A DNA stretch of 64,000 nucleotides from Allolobophora icterica (Eukaryota > Annelida > Clitellata > Crassiclitellata > Lumbricidae): assembly GCA_963556255.1 (NCBI GenBank), contig OY744610.1, forward strand, positions 17,016,457 to 17,080,456. The letters run 5' to 3'. The notes under the pieces were generated by a model, which ran no database searches, had not been told where the DNA came from, and saw only the letters and a list, made by a program, of their open reading frames with translations. A program made the translations under genes and the position numbers. Below, piece by piece: positions 34,001 through 43,760 of the stretch (positions are counted from its first letter, which is position 1; each line of letters opens with the position of its first letter).

Positions 34001-35964
34001 CTGGCGCCGCCACTGGCTGGGTCGGAAGGGTTGATTGAACAGTGAGGGGAGAGAGTTAGATAACGGGATAACGGAATAGAGCGAAGTGCCTGGATGGTTG
34101 ATGTTCGCGTAGAGACATGGGGTGCGAGTATTGTAAGGCGTTGTCATTGCATGTTTCTGTTTCAATTTTCTGGGTTCTCTGACAGATTTCGATTTCTTCA
34201 ACTGTTTGCGATTTCACTACTTTGACTTTTAAACGATCGTCGATTAAGCTACTCTCGACTCAGCTGGGTCGGTGTCCGCTGCGCTCTACAACTGTTGGAG
34301 ATTCGCATGTGCCATACTTTCACACTTTAGTTTTAGTGCGGACATTACCTATAGCAAAACTGACACAAGTTGACGCTGTTGAATAGTAGGGTTATTATGA
34401 CTCATTGTACATCCGTAAACCTATCCAACGGTTATACAGTGAAGAACAACGATAATAATTTAAGCCAGTGCTTCCCAACCTATGTGCCGCGGCACACAAG
34501 TGTTCCGCGAGCGCGATAGAAGTGTGCGGTGACCGAATTATAATAATTTACTCAGTCATAATATGCGCTATCCCACGCTGATAAACCGGTGGAGTCCAGT
34601 ATAATTTCTTACCAGACTGATTTAGCTGTATGTGAGCAGGGGTCTACACCTGCGAGCAGTGCATATTTTAACTATATAACTAGTGGGACAAATGTCCCAG
34701 TAGTTTTAAGATTTGTCCCAGTAGTTTTGTCCAAGGTAAAGTGGCTAAAACAAGCTCTATTTGGCAGCAAATGTTTTAAAATGCATTGTCGTGACCAACT
34801 TTGTCCCAGTAGTCCAAATCCGTTAAAATATGCGCCACTCTACACCATAGAAACCTTGGAGCAATTGCTCCATCTAAAAAGTAGGGAGGGGATCTGTCAG
34901 TGTATGTGCCATCATTATTGGGGGATAGGGGAAGGAAGGGGAAGGGGGAAGAGGAGGGATGGGAGGGGAAGTTGCTCCAATGACTTCGGGGAGGATAGAC
35001 GCCCCTGTATGTGAGTCTGCATATAGACCACTGTGTGTTGCTATTAACTATTCGATTAACTAAGTTACTTCTTTACTCTATGTCTATTACATCATCGTCA
35101 GTAAGCTTCATTATTACTCATCTTTGCATCATCGTATTTTCATATTCAATTTTTTATATAGAACTCCATTGAGATCTTATTCTCAGGATGCCGCTTGAGA
35201 GCCTATTCAAGCGATCTCACCTGACTTTAAAAAACAGTAGAAGGTCTTCCGCTTAGCTGAACGCACAATTAGGTCATGATCTAAGTATTGGTAGAATTTG
35301 AGCAACGAAGTATATGCAGAAGAGGTGGAATCACGATAGGAATCTGTTCGAGAATTAATAGAATCTCCACTTTCCCCCATTCTCCCTCTACCTCCCTCCT
35401 AACCCATAGTGGAATTTTAGGCACCGTTATGCACTTAGACAGCCACCTAGTTTTACCATTGCAATTGCAATCACAGATTTTTATGGCGCGTCTTCCAGAT
35501 ATATTAATCAGAGGAGCTCCTGACCTAACGTCGGAAACGAGGATCAACCCAACTGGTCTTCAGACGCTAATGAGATTGACGGAAAGAAAGACTAATGCGG
35601 AGTTCTGATTGCAGGAATAAACATGTAATAACCATGAGCAGCTGAATGCTTAGCCTGATGGACAGTCCGCTTGTTTTAAGTAAGATCAGCAGGGCAGCTG
35701 CTAGAATGAGTCATATAGCCTAACTGACGTAATTTAGGTCATAGGCCTAGTTGATTCCTACTATGTTTCGAAATATTAAAGACGAGGTAAGAGTAGAGAA
35801 GTGTAAGGCCAGAAAACGAACGGGTTGAGTTTTGTTGTTACTTGTATTGTATTTGGTCTTATTGCAACTAAGTAAGCCGGTTAAAGTGATTGGGACGAGT
35901 TGTAATTGTTTCTCAGAGGCAAAGAAATAATTCAGATTTTGAAATATATATTGTCTGTACTGTA
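30232..35964 (-). repeat. Second, full-length palindrome right arm
   Basis: Reverse complement of the whole left arm 18,407-24,127, and a near-identical repeat of 24,344-28,652 over its first 4.3 kb. It contains mirrored minisatellite (about 32,971-33,190), SINE head (32,729-32,805), repeat element (33,544-34,015) and hAT MITE (34,637-35,007, flanked by TATGTGAG). It ends at GTCTGTACTGTA. No genes are seen in it. Confidence 0.93.
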
Positions 35965-36410
35965 CCAAACTGTTTTAGTGAAAACAGGATTGCTAGCCGC
36001 TTGCCGGGTATATTCAATAAATCACGAGCCATCAGTGACCTCTGACGCGATTTTTGTTCTGACTCAAAAAAATGTAGACATTGTTTATCCTGGCTTTGTA
36101 AAGTGGTGTACGGTACCTTAGTCCAACATCCCTCGTAAACCTAGAAAACTACGGTTAAGCCACAAACACAGCGTACGTCAAGGAACCTCTATGCATGAAG
36201 ATGACTGTTCGCATACCAATTGGGGCTTATTTCAGAAATTTAAATCTTGGGCTAGCAAGACCCTTACAAGGGGACCTTAAATGACGGTGTACCCAATAAA
36301 ACGGGCAGCGGTGGTGTAGGAAGACGTGCAAATTTACATTTTCATATTAATTGGCGTCTATCTAGAGTGCAAACAAGAGCTTTCCTACCTAGTTAAGACA
36401 ATATTACACT
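35965..36410. other. Flank right of palindrome
   Basis: Unique-looking DNA with no intact gene. The stretch after about 36,290 is probably decayed LINE sequence leading into the ORF2 end at 36,411. Confidence 0.45.
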
Positions 36411-36506
36411 CGACTCTGGAACGATCTCCCTTCTGAATGTTTCCCAGATCTCCTTACATTCAATCATTGTTTGAATCACATCTATGATCTGCTTTGCAAA
36501 GGATGA
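36411..36506 (+). pseudogene. LINE ORF2 C-terminal relic
   Basis: 32 codons starting RLWNDLPSECFPDLLTF and ending in TGA. This matches the pattern at the very end of many non-LTR retrotransposon reverse transcriptases (R.WN.LP.E). The frame upstream contains stops. Family not determined. Confidence 0.5.
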
Positions 36507-37311
36507 GTTTTAAACTGCATAGGCTGTCAAATAATGTTATCGAATATTTCTTACTGCATGGCGTATAGGTTATCGTATGATCAGTTAAATACTAATAAAT
36601 AGATTGAAAGCTGACCATTAGTAGCGAATTAAACTAATGTTCCATAGTTTTACACATATTTATTTCACAAAACCATGTCACAGCCAAAAGTACAGACATT
36701 GACACAGTTCCAAAAGAGCCTGACGAAAGCTACAGCATATACTAGACCCTTCTATTTATTTCTATACTGTTTCCACGCAGTTCTGCATTTGTGTCTAATA
36801 GACCGCTGAATACCATTGAACTCAATATTTTACCATTATTTTTATTTATGCCAAACTTGAAGTTAAAATGTAGAGTATTGTAGGCCCATTAGGTCATTCT
36901 TTGACTATAATAAACATCATCCTTTTCATGCAGTCCAATTCAACAGTCAGACGAGTGCTTAGCCTTTTACCTATCGTCTTAGATAACATGGTGGTTAACA
37001 ATTAGGTCCGTAAAGAATATTGTACGAGTTCGAGCGTCCTCTGAAACGAACAATGCACAGAAAGCTCGATCCTGTTTGTCTTCAAGTATGACTGTTAAAA
37101 TAAAGTCTTCACAGTGCAGAACAGTTGATAGTGCAAGTGTGTAGACTGATACAATAATATTATAACAAAAACTATAAGAAACTAGAAGTCATAGGCGTTC
37201 ACATTTGTAGTAGAATACGCTATAAATTATTAAGCTAAGCAATGTCGTTTAATTTTTGTACTTTGCAAACAAACATAATTAATATTTTTCGCCATTAGAA
37301 CAATAGAACAT
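36507..37311. other. Intergenic, downstream of the Mab-21-like gene
   Basis: No gene is established. On the minus strand a 49-codon open stretch (about 36,988-37,137; EDFILTVILEDKQDRAF, FVSEDART) lies about 170 bp past the gene end. It faintly resembles the frame at 63,563-63,856. It has no obvious start context. Confidence 0.35.
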
Positions 37312-37577
37312 ACGTTAACCTGAAGAGCATTTTGCATCAACAAATTGTCGAAGTTTCTGTTCAAGAAAGCAACGAATGATGCGTTCAAATGGACTACAAT
37401 CTTTGAGCTTGTTAAATTCTAACCTAACTTCTGAAAGTGAATGATTGCAATCGACCATGCATCTCACTTTCAAGTATCTAGCAAGGAAACGTCTTTCTAG
37501 AAAGTAATGGTATTTCATAAGAGACTGAGACTGAAGAAATGCTAGAGGAGAACACTTAAAATGGTTGATCTGTCGAG
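37312..37577 (-). CDS. Mab-21/cGAS-like protein, C-terminal segment (third frame)
   Basis: This frame continues the protein after a one-base break near 37,575-37,605: NHFKCSPLAFLQ, MKYHYFLERRFLARYLKVRC, then FERIIRCFLEQKLRQF, ending at 37,312-37,314. The frame of the preceding segment stops at 37,542-37,544 while this one is already open, so the two overlap. No domain is recognised; it looks helical and Cys-containing. It would bring the whole product to roughly 930 residues. Confidence 0.6.
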
Positions 37578-38957
37578 CGAAAAATGCTGGAAATTCGATT
37601 CAGTTGTGTCTTTTAGCTTGCATAAATATTCATTCAGAGGCGATAAATAGCAAAACAGTGTGTGAAATCCAAGCAAACACTGGACGTCTGTGTCGAAAAA
37701 TGAATCAAGCGGTGGCAAAACCACAACATTTGCAATTGCAAGTGTTTTCAAATCACTTCGCAAATCAGGCCCATTGAAAATTCGTTCATACAATTTCAAA
37801 ACTTCAGGATATTTACGACACCTGTATAGATACGCAGCACGGTAACAGTCAACTGTACTAGAGTCAATGTCAAAGTCTCTGCAAATCGCATCGTGAAATG
37901 ATGTCAATTTTTCTAATGCATATTCCATGAGCAATTGAATTATTCGGTCTTCATTGGGCGCTTTTAATTTATTCATTGGATCGGTTCTCAGATAAACGCG
38001 TAAAGATTTCTTTCTTTTCTTTGATATTCGTGAAAATATTTGCTTTGTAATAATGATTAAAATTAAATCCAAGGGGAATGTTGGAGTTTGTAAAATGTCA
38101 TTCAGTCCAGAAGCACAAGCTGTTCTTTCAGTTGATGCAATTGTTAAATAATGAGCGAACACCTTAGGTGTAAGACGTAGATCTAGAAAAAACGGTCTCC
38201 TAGTATGATGCAAAGAAGCGTCTCTAGTCATCCTGAAAATCAAATAAAATCCAATTATCTTAGAAATGTCTTCAATATACAACAAACAACCTGCGTTTAA
38301 CGTTTCTGTATCCTCTTTCTCAGGCTTTTCGTTCATAATCACTTTCGAGCAAAGATCTGTAACAATTTGATATTCTGAGGCGCCAAAATGAAGAGCCGCC
38401 ATGTAGGCCAAAGTCGCACTGGCGATTGTTTTTGTTTTAGAATCCTCACATTCCAAAGCTTTCCGGAGAAGCGCCTTTGATATTTCAGAAAAAGCTTTAA
38501 ATATATGGATTTTAGTATCATCATTTGATCCAGTCATATTTTCCATCAGATCCTGAGCCTTAATGAAATACAGTTGGCTTCTATTAATACCAGTGTTTAA
38601 TGGACTTGGTATGTTGTGGTGCTTGGATCTAAAAAATGTTGGTTTTATCGAGATTTGTCTGATTTCATCAAGAAACCATTCGCTGTCACAGCGCATGTCT
38701 TTACAGTCGAATAAATGGACAGCGTGCAATATACGCAGCATCGATTTATAAAATTCGAAGCATGATTCAATCTCTGCGTATCGCAGACAAATTAATCTCT
38801 TCTTATAAAGTCGATAAAAATCAATTTTGATGTGATGTTTTCCGATATCACGAGCTGCATCTCCACGTGCCCGTTTTACTGTGTCTTGTGCATATACAAG
38901 TTCCCTGGAACTTCGTGTCGAAACATAGAAGTCGACAGATTTAGGTTCATTTTCCCA
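37542..38957 (-). CDS. Mab-21/cGAS-like protein, middle segment (helical C-terminal region)
   Basis: Open from 38,957, directly overlapping the end of the nucleotidyltransferase segment in another phase, to a stop at 37,542. The first ATG (38,741) is deep inside, so this is a continuation of the same protein, not a separate gene. It is helical and repeat-like (ASATLAYMAALHFGASEYQI, YRAAYLYRCRKYPEVLKLYE), perhaps TPR-like, but no named domain is certain. The same region is conserved in the pseudogene at 14,850-15,096 (FIKAQDLMENMTGSN against FLRAQNLMQNLTGSN) and the relic at 61,265-61,520, so it is part of the ancestral gene. Confidence 0.65.
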   Translation of the reverse strand, partial: WENEPKSVDFYVSTRSSRELVYAQDTVKRARGDAARDIGKHHIKIDFYRLYKKRLICLRYAEIESCFEFYKSMLRILHAVHLFDCKDMRCDSEWFLDEIRQISIKPTFFRSKHHNIPSPLNTGINRSQLYFIKAQDLMENMTGSNDDTKIHIFKAFSEISKALLRKALECEDSKTKTIASATLAYMAALHFGASEYQIVTDLCSKVIMNEKPEKEDTETLNAGCLLYIEDISKIIGFYLIFRMTRDASLHHTRRPFFLDLRLTPKVFAHYLTIASTERTACASGLNDILQTPTFPLDLILIIITKQIFSRISKKRKKSLRVYLRTDPMNKLKAPNEDRIIQLLMEYALEKLTSFHDAICRDFDIDSSTVDCYRAAYLYRCRKYPEVLKLYERIFNGPDLRSDLKTLAIANVVVLPPLDSFFDTDVQCLLGFHTLFCYLSPLNEYLCKLKDTTESNFQHFSLDRSTILSVLL

Positions 38958-40101
38958 TCATTAACTCATTGACACTTCTTAAAATCATAAAAGTACGTCT
39001 TGTATGAGGAAACATTGACTGTATATAATGCTCCTCAAACCAACGGCACAGTGCATGGAAATAACTAAATTTTTCCAATGTTTTAACAGTTTCATCAACG
39101 ATCTTCCGGTTAAAGTGTTCACGAAACAAATTTGCTTGAGGAATAAAATAGTTTCGACATGTTGTCTCTTTAAGCCATTTTGCAAGTTCCTTTAATAAGC
39201 TGCAGCATATTTTAATAACAGATAGGGAATTCCACCATTCTGGAGACAACTCTTCACAAGACCACAGCACGAGCGTTTTGAAATGGTATGTACAGAGAAC
39301 TTCGTCTTCTTTTTGGCAATCCTTTTTTATTAGTTCTCTCTTGGCAAAGAATCTGAGCATATGGTAGACAATCTGCTGAATTGGGGTCCAGCTCTGAAGT
39401 AAAATGACTTCCGCAATTGAAAATGAGAGCCTCCACTGTTCTATATCACTTCTGCATGCAGGATGTGTTGCTTGCACCACATGACAACCATTCTGTACTA
39501 CCTCGTTTATGATGGCAGTCGTCGGCCATCCATACTTTCTTCTTCGAAAACGCCAGTCTTTTGATTCGTTTGGCCACTGTGGGCACCATATGCATTCAAC
39601 ATTATCGCTTGAAAATGTAGGGGATACCCTCTGCCTACGCGCAGGACCAACGATGATATTAACTTTATCTTTAACAGTTACGGTTTTTCTAAAAATTTCT
39701 CTGGCGTTATTTTGAATAAATTCAAAGGTTCTGAGTTCCCAGTTGTACCTCATTTGTCCCAAAACACGAAGTCGTACAAAAGCTGGATAATCAGGGTATG
39801 GTTCCATCAAGAAACAGCGTATTGGATCAGCAATACGACGGACATCGTATGGTAATACTGGCTTTTCATCTGTAAAGGCGAGAACAGATGATTGCGTTTG
39901 TAAGAAATCATAGTCGTCGATGCATGAATGTAACGGGTGAATGAAGAACTCAACACAACTGCCACATGCAATTCCATAATCTTTCAAAGGGATGGAACCG
40001 TGTACATGCATGGAATCAAAAACGTTAATTTTAGACTTTGGAAGCATTCGACACGCACGGACGATGATTTCCGAAACACTGTCGTCCTTTGCTGCAACCA
40101 T
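38947..40101 (-). CDS. Mab-21/cGAS-like nucleotidyltransferase domain
   Basis: 384 codons. The Mab-21 fold is recognised from KYGWPTT (about 189-195), GCHVV (205), IEQWRLSFSIAEVIL (220-234), CTYHFKTLVLWSCEE (270-284), EWWN (288-291) and NYFIPQANLF (317-326). Nucleotidyltransferase motifs look intact: CGS (46-48) then E51, DYD at 63-65, and a third acidic residue D166 in SSDNVECIWCPQWP. Their spacing resembles cGAS. Members of this family either make cyclic dinucleotide-like signals on sensing a ligand or act as inactive developmental regulators; which applies here is not known. It appears intronless. ATG at 40,101 is the first in frame, with a stop 14 codons upstream; the pseudogene paralogue has an acidic N-terminal stretch, so an upstream exon may be missing. 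A frame break near 38,947-38,957 separates it from the rest. Confidence 0.8.
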   Translation of the reverse strand: MVAAKDDSVSEIIVRACRMLPKSKINVFDSMHVHGSIPLKDYGIACGSCVEFFIHPLHSCIDDYDFLQTQSSVLAFTDEKPVLPYDVRRIADPIRCFLMEPYPDYPAFVRLRVLGQMRYNWELRTFEFIQNNAREIFRKTVTVKDKVNIIVGPARRQRVSPTFSSDNVECIWCPQWPNESKDWRFRRRKYGWPTTAIINEVVQNGCHVVQATHPACRSDIEQWRLSFSIAEVILLQSWTPIQQIVYHMLRFFAKRELIKKDCQKEDEVLCTYHFKTLVLWSCEELSPEWWNSLSVIKICCSLLKELAKWLKETTCRNYFIPQANLFREHFNRKIVDETVKTLEKFSYFHALCRWFEEHYIQSMFPHTRRTFMILRSVNELMMGK

Positions 40102-41290
40102 AGAAGAACAAACTAACCAGCATGATCATGACAAATCTTTATTGATCAAGTGTTATAATCATTCTGTATTTACTGAGAGCCGCTATCTGCCATCTGGTGA
40201 CAATGCATCAAGTGATGGCAAAGCGAAACTCTCCATGTACTGTTACCGTCTCATGAAGAAACTGAATCTCGAACATAAATCAAGTGGCTATAAATCAATG
40301 CTCATGCGTCTATATGTACAAATACATGTATGTATGCAAGAAGGTATGTGAATGAAGCAAATCTTCACCAATGGTCCCACCCCGGCAAGTTAGATCAATG
40401 AACTAACTCGCATCCACGAATAACAGTTAACACGCAAAATGCCATTAAGTCGAGGGAACCTGTATCGCTCACCAACCGATCACTCCACATTGCTGTATAT
40501 TTTATTAAATCTAGAACAACTAGAAAGGCTCAGTAGAGGTATGTTAAAGTATCTTAATTATTTCACTACAATGTACAATTAGAACTTCAAGTCGACAAGA
40601 ACTAACAGAGCGCCTCAACAGAAAGTCTTCAGGCTTGAAAAGACGAACAACTTGTCATTAAACTTAACCTATCAACAGTCATTTTATTCACCATTAAAGG
40701 CCCGTTGATATCGAAGATAACTTGAATATATTGAAGTGAATTTACCTATTCTTCTGCTCCGTGAAGAAGTTGAACAATAAAACACATTCATTCACTGTAA
40801 AGCACCATTCTTTGTTCGAAGCAGCAAAGTATCTTTGAAAATATCGTTTTACTGTCAGCTCACCAAGTAAACTTCACATTCACTTTGTTAAGGTCGCCCT
40901 GAACTTCACTTCCCTCACCGCCACCAGCTCAACTCACGACTCAGCCCTGACTGACCAAACCCTAAAAGAACGCATCTCTATTATTCAGGGAACCTTAACC
41001 ATACGACCAAACAACAAGTCTTCTCACGCACGCCTTCTTATTGCGTACTTGTCCTTTTCTGAGGACGTTTTCTGTAACATTCGGAGCCACTGTTATTAGG
41101 TTAAGTTAGGTCTCGAATTGTTCGATTGTCGAAGTTTTAAGACTTGTGACTCGGTTCTCGGTTCTACCGTCTTATCGACAAGAAGGTATAAGTGTACATT
41201 GTATTTACAAAACTAAACTGTTTTATCATATCTCTAGTGAGTCTTTCTAGTTGCACTAGATTTATTTGAGGGGACCTTCTAACCATGCAT
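40102..41290. other. Upstream region of the Mab-21-like gene
   Basis: AT-rich with no supported gene. Any promoter of the minus-strand gene would lie at its left side, but no core motif stands out. Confidence 0.4.
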
Positions 41291-41359
41291 ACAGAAACAG
41301 GATACTGCCAGAGGAATTCGTGCAGCGCCGATCGAAGAAGAAAACATACTATTATCCGG

Positions 41360-41480
41360 TTCTTTTTCTAGAAAAGAGGTTCGGAACCGAACAATTATGG
41401 AAGGGATAAATCGAGGCGAAGCCCGAGAAAAAAGGAGGTGAGGACCGTGAGGTTTGGGGAAGGTTCTCGGTGAGACCTCC
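41360..41480. repeat. Short dispersed repeat copy (with 52,940-53,080)
   Basis: TTCTAGAAAAGAGGTTCGG, GAACAAT and TCGAGGCGAAGCCCGAGAAA recur in the same order at 52,950-53,040. Element type unknown. The flanks 41,480-42,240 contain nothing recognisable. Confidence 0.5.
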
Positions 41481-42249
41481 AGAAAAAGCTTTTCATGTCG
41501 CATAATATTAAAATGACTAAATTAGTCCTTTATAAAAATAACTAAATCTTTAGCAGGTGAAAAAAAAGGTGCCGAAACGCCGTTCCAGAGCGTTCCAGCT
41601 GAAAAACCACTGCTATTATCCACAAAGGAGACTATGCCTATCTCGAATTTGAATTGTAGATGCGCAAAATTGTCTAGAAAATGGGAGCACCAATTTCGTC
41701 CTCTGTTCCCTATTTCGTGTGAAATTCTTGTTCGAGTAACATTGTATAAATTCAGGAAAATTTGCAAAGTTCATGAAAAATTTAATGTGCATCGCTTATT
41801 TACCATATCCAAAAGTGGAGGTGTGGAACTCCAATCCAAAACGTGGTTGTATTGGGGGTCTCTACGCTTGATATCATACGATAATTGATTTGTTCTTACT
41901 CTAGTCTCTGAAATCTCGTTGTTTCATCTTTGTATATAATTCTAAGCATTATGAATTTGGCTTAACAGCTAGCACTATGGCGAGTCTCAAGAACCTTGCG
42001 AAAGCGCTAAGTGTTGAGAGAGAGCAAAATGTTGGATGCTTTTCGTTTGTCTGCGTAACTTCTTCCGCAGCCATTTTGTTTTTTCAAGCGAGCATATAAT
42101 ATGATTATCGTCACTCTTATTTCTGAGGCGATCTCATTCAAAATTGTATCGCACTCATCTAATCCGTATATGACTTCAGAGTCATCATTTTCCTCCGTTC
42201 TTTACACCGGACGTTGTTACGATCGGATCGATCGAGTGAGCTCACGTGG

Positions 42250-42830
42250 TTGCTAATCTCGTCCAGTTTTCCCACAATATGTGTGAGCTCTTGCTTAATC
42301 TGTTGATTCTTACCTTTGGCATATTAGTCTTAGGCTTTGCCATCATGATTTCTTGTTTAAGAAAGCGCGGTCTCTATCTTAACATTGTTGTTAGAATATT
42401 TTCTTCGCACTTGACCTATAACTTACATTGAAGATTGAATCTACCTCCACTATTTTCTTCACAATGATTGACTTTCTGTAGAAATTCTTCTAAAACGTAT
42501 TTTAGGCCTTTCTTATTTAGATTTAGTTGTTCCGTTTGGACAGATTGCCTAGCCTGAGTTGAAAGCTGTTTTCCTTCAGCCAATTGGATCTAATAGAGCA
42601 AGTTTACCTCGTCTACGTCTGCTTCGAGTCATCATCCCCGAAAAGTTCTTTTCCTCTTCTTTCGTTGGTTGACCAACGTCCATTTTGTCTTCGTTTGACT
42701 CTTCTCTCGGTTCTTTCGTTCATCGATGTTTTTTTGTTACGTGCGTTTCGTCTTTAGAATCCACGTACACCACGGAATTCTCACCTTCTACGTTCGCCAT
42801 TCTCACCAGTACAACTAGATATATAAAACA
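42250..42830 (-). pseudogene. Unidentified element ORF, copy 1 (decayed)
   Basis: On the minus strand the sequence downstream of 42,810 encodes MANVEGENS, then DVGQPTKEEEKNF and MTRSRRRRGK, interrupted by a stop. It aligns with the copy at 46,620-47,370 over the start and again around the NKQEI-like stretch (42,340-42,370). Basic and disordered start; unrecognised family, probably a retroelement ORF1. Confidence 0.5.
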
Positions 42831-42965
42831 CAACTAGGTAATCGCTATAGAACATCTTTCCTCTTTGCCATATCTCTTATTATAGTTTCCAGCTCTGTGT
42901 GTCCATCGTAAGTCAATCCCTCTCGAATCCATTTGCATTTGCTAAGTGACAGCACAGTTATATAT

Positions 42966-43265
42966 GTTACAGGGAATGTGTATATTCAGGGAATATGTAT
43001 ATTCCCTGAAAATTTCAGGGAATGTGTATAGAAGCTGGATCTATGATGAAAATGTAAGTAAGACTATAGGAGCTGGATTAGCGATGAAAATGTAACTAAG
43101 GCTAGAAGCTGGATTAGCGATGAAAATGTAACTAAGGCTAGAAGCTGGATTAGCGATGAAAATCATATACATATTCCCTGAAATCTTCAAATGATTTCTA
43201 TACACATTCCCTGAAATTTTCAGGAAATATACATATTCCCTGAAAATACACATTCCCTGTAACAT
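42966..43265. repeat. Hairpin-rich repeats and 36 bp tandem units
   Basis: The phrase CAGGGAATATGTATATTCCC and variants recur in both orientations (42,972-43,020 and 43,165-43,265), making short hairpins. Between them a 36 bp unit (GAAGCTGGATTAGCGATGAA plus AATGTAACTAAGGCTA) occurs about three times (43,030-43,165). Confidence 0.8.
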
Positions 43266-43329
43266 ATATATTCCATATACAGAGCTAGGATAAACGTTAT
43301 AGAATGAAATGAATGTAACTGTGCTGCCA

Positions 43330-43760
43330 CCTAGCGAATGCAAATGAATAACGCTCTGGAATGTAACTGATTCTGTCTTGCCCGTGGCAGGCACAGGGCC
43401 ACTGCCACCTAGCGAATGCAGATGAATAACGCTCTGGAATGTAACTGATTCTGTATTGCCCGTGGCAGGCACAGGGCCACTGCCACCTAGCGAATGCAGA
43501 TGAATAACGCTCTGGAATGTAACTGATTTTGTCTTGCCCGTGGCAGGCACAGGGCCACTGCCATCTAGCGAATGCAGATGAATAACGCTCTGGAATGTAA
43601 CTGATTCTGTCTTGCCCGTGGCAGGCACAGGGCCACTGCCACCTAGCGAATGCAGATGAATAACGCTCTGGAATGTAACTGATTCTGTCTTGCCCGTGGC
43701 AGGCACAGGGCCACTGCCACCTAGCGAATGCAGATGAATAACGCTCTGGAATGTGTAGAA
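43330..43760. repeat. 78 bp minisatellite, about 5.5 units
   Basis: Unit containing TAACGCTCTGGAATGTAACTG, GCCCGTGGCAGGCACAGGGCC and CTAGCGAATGCAGATGAA (segments listed separately). Because 78 is divisible by three, a long minus-strand frame results (26-residue repeat with VIHLHSLGGSGPVPATGKT). Units differ by single bases. No evidence of a real protein. Confidence 0.85.
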
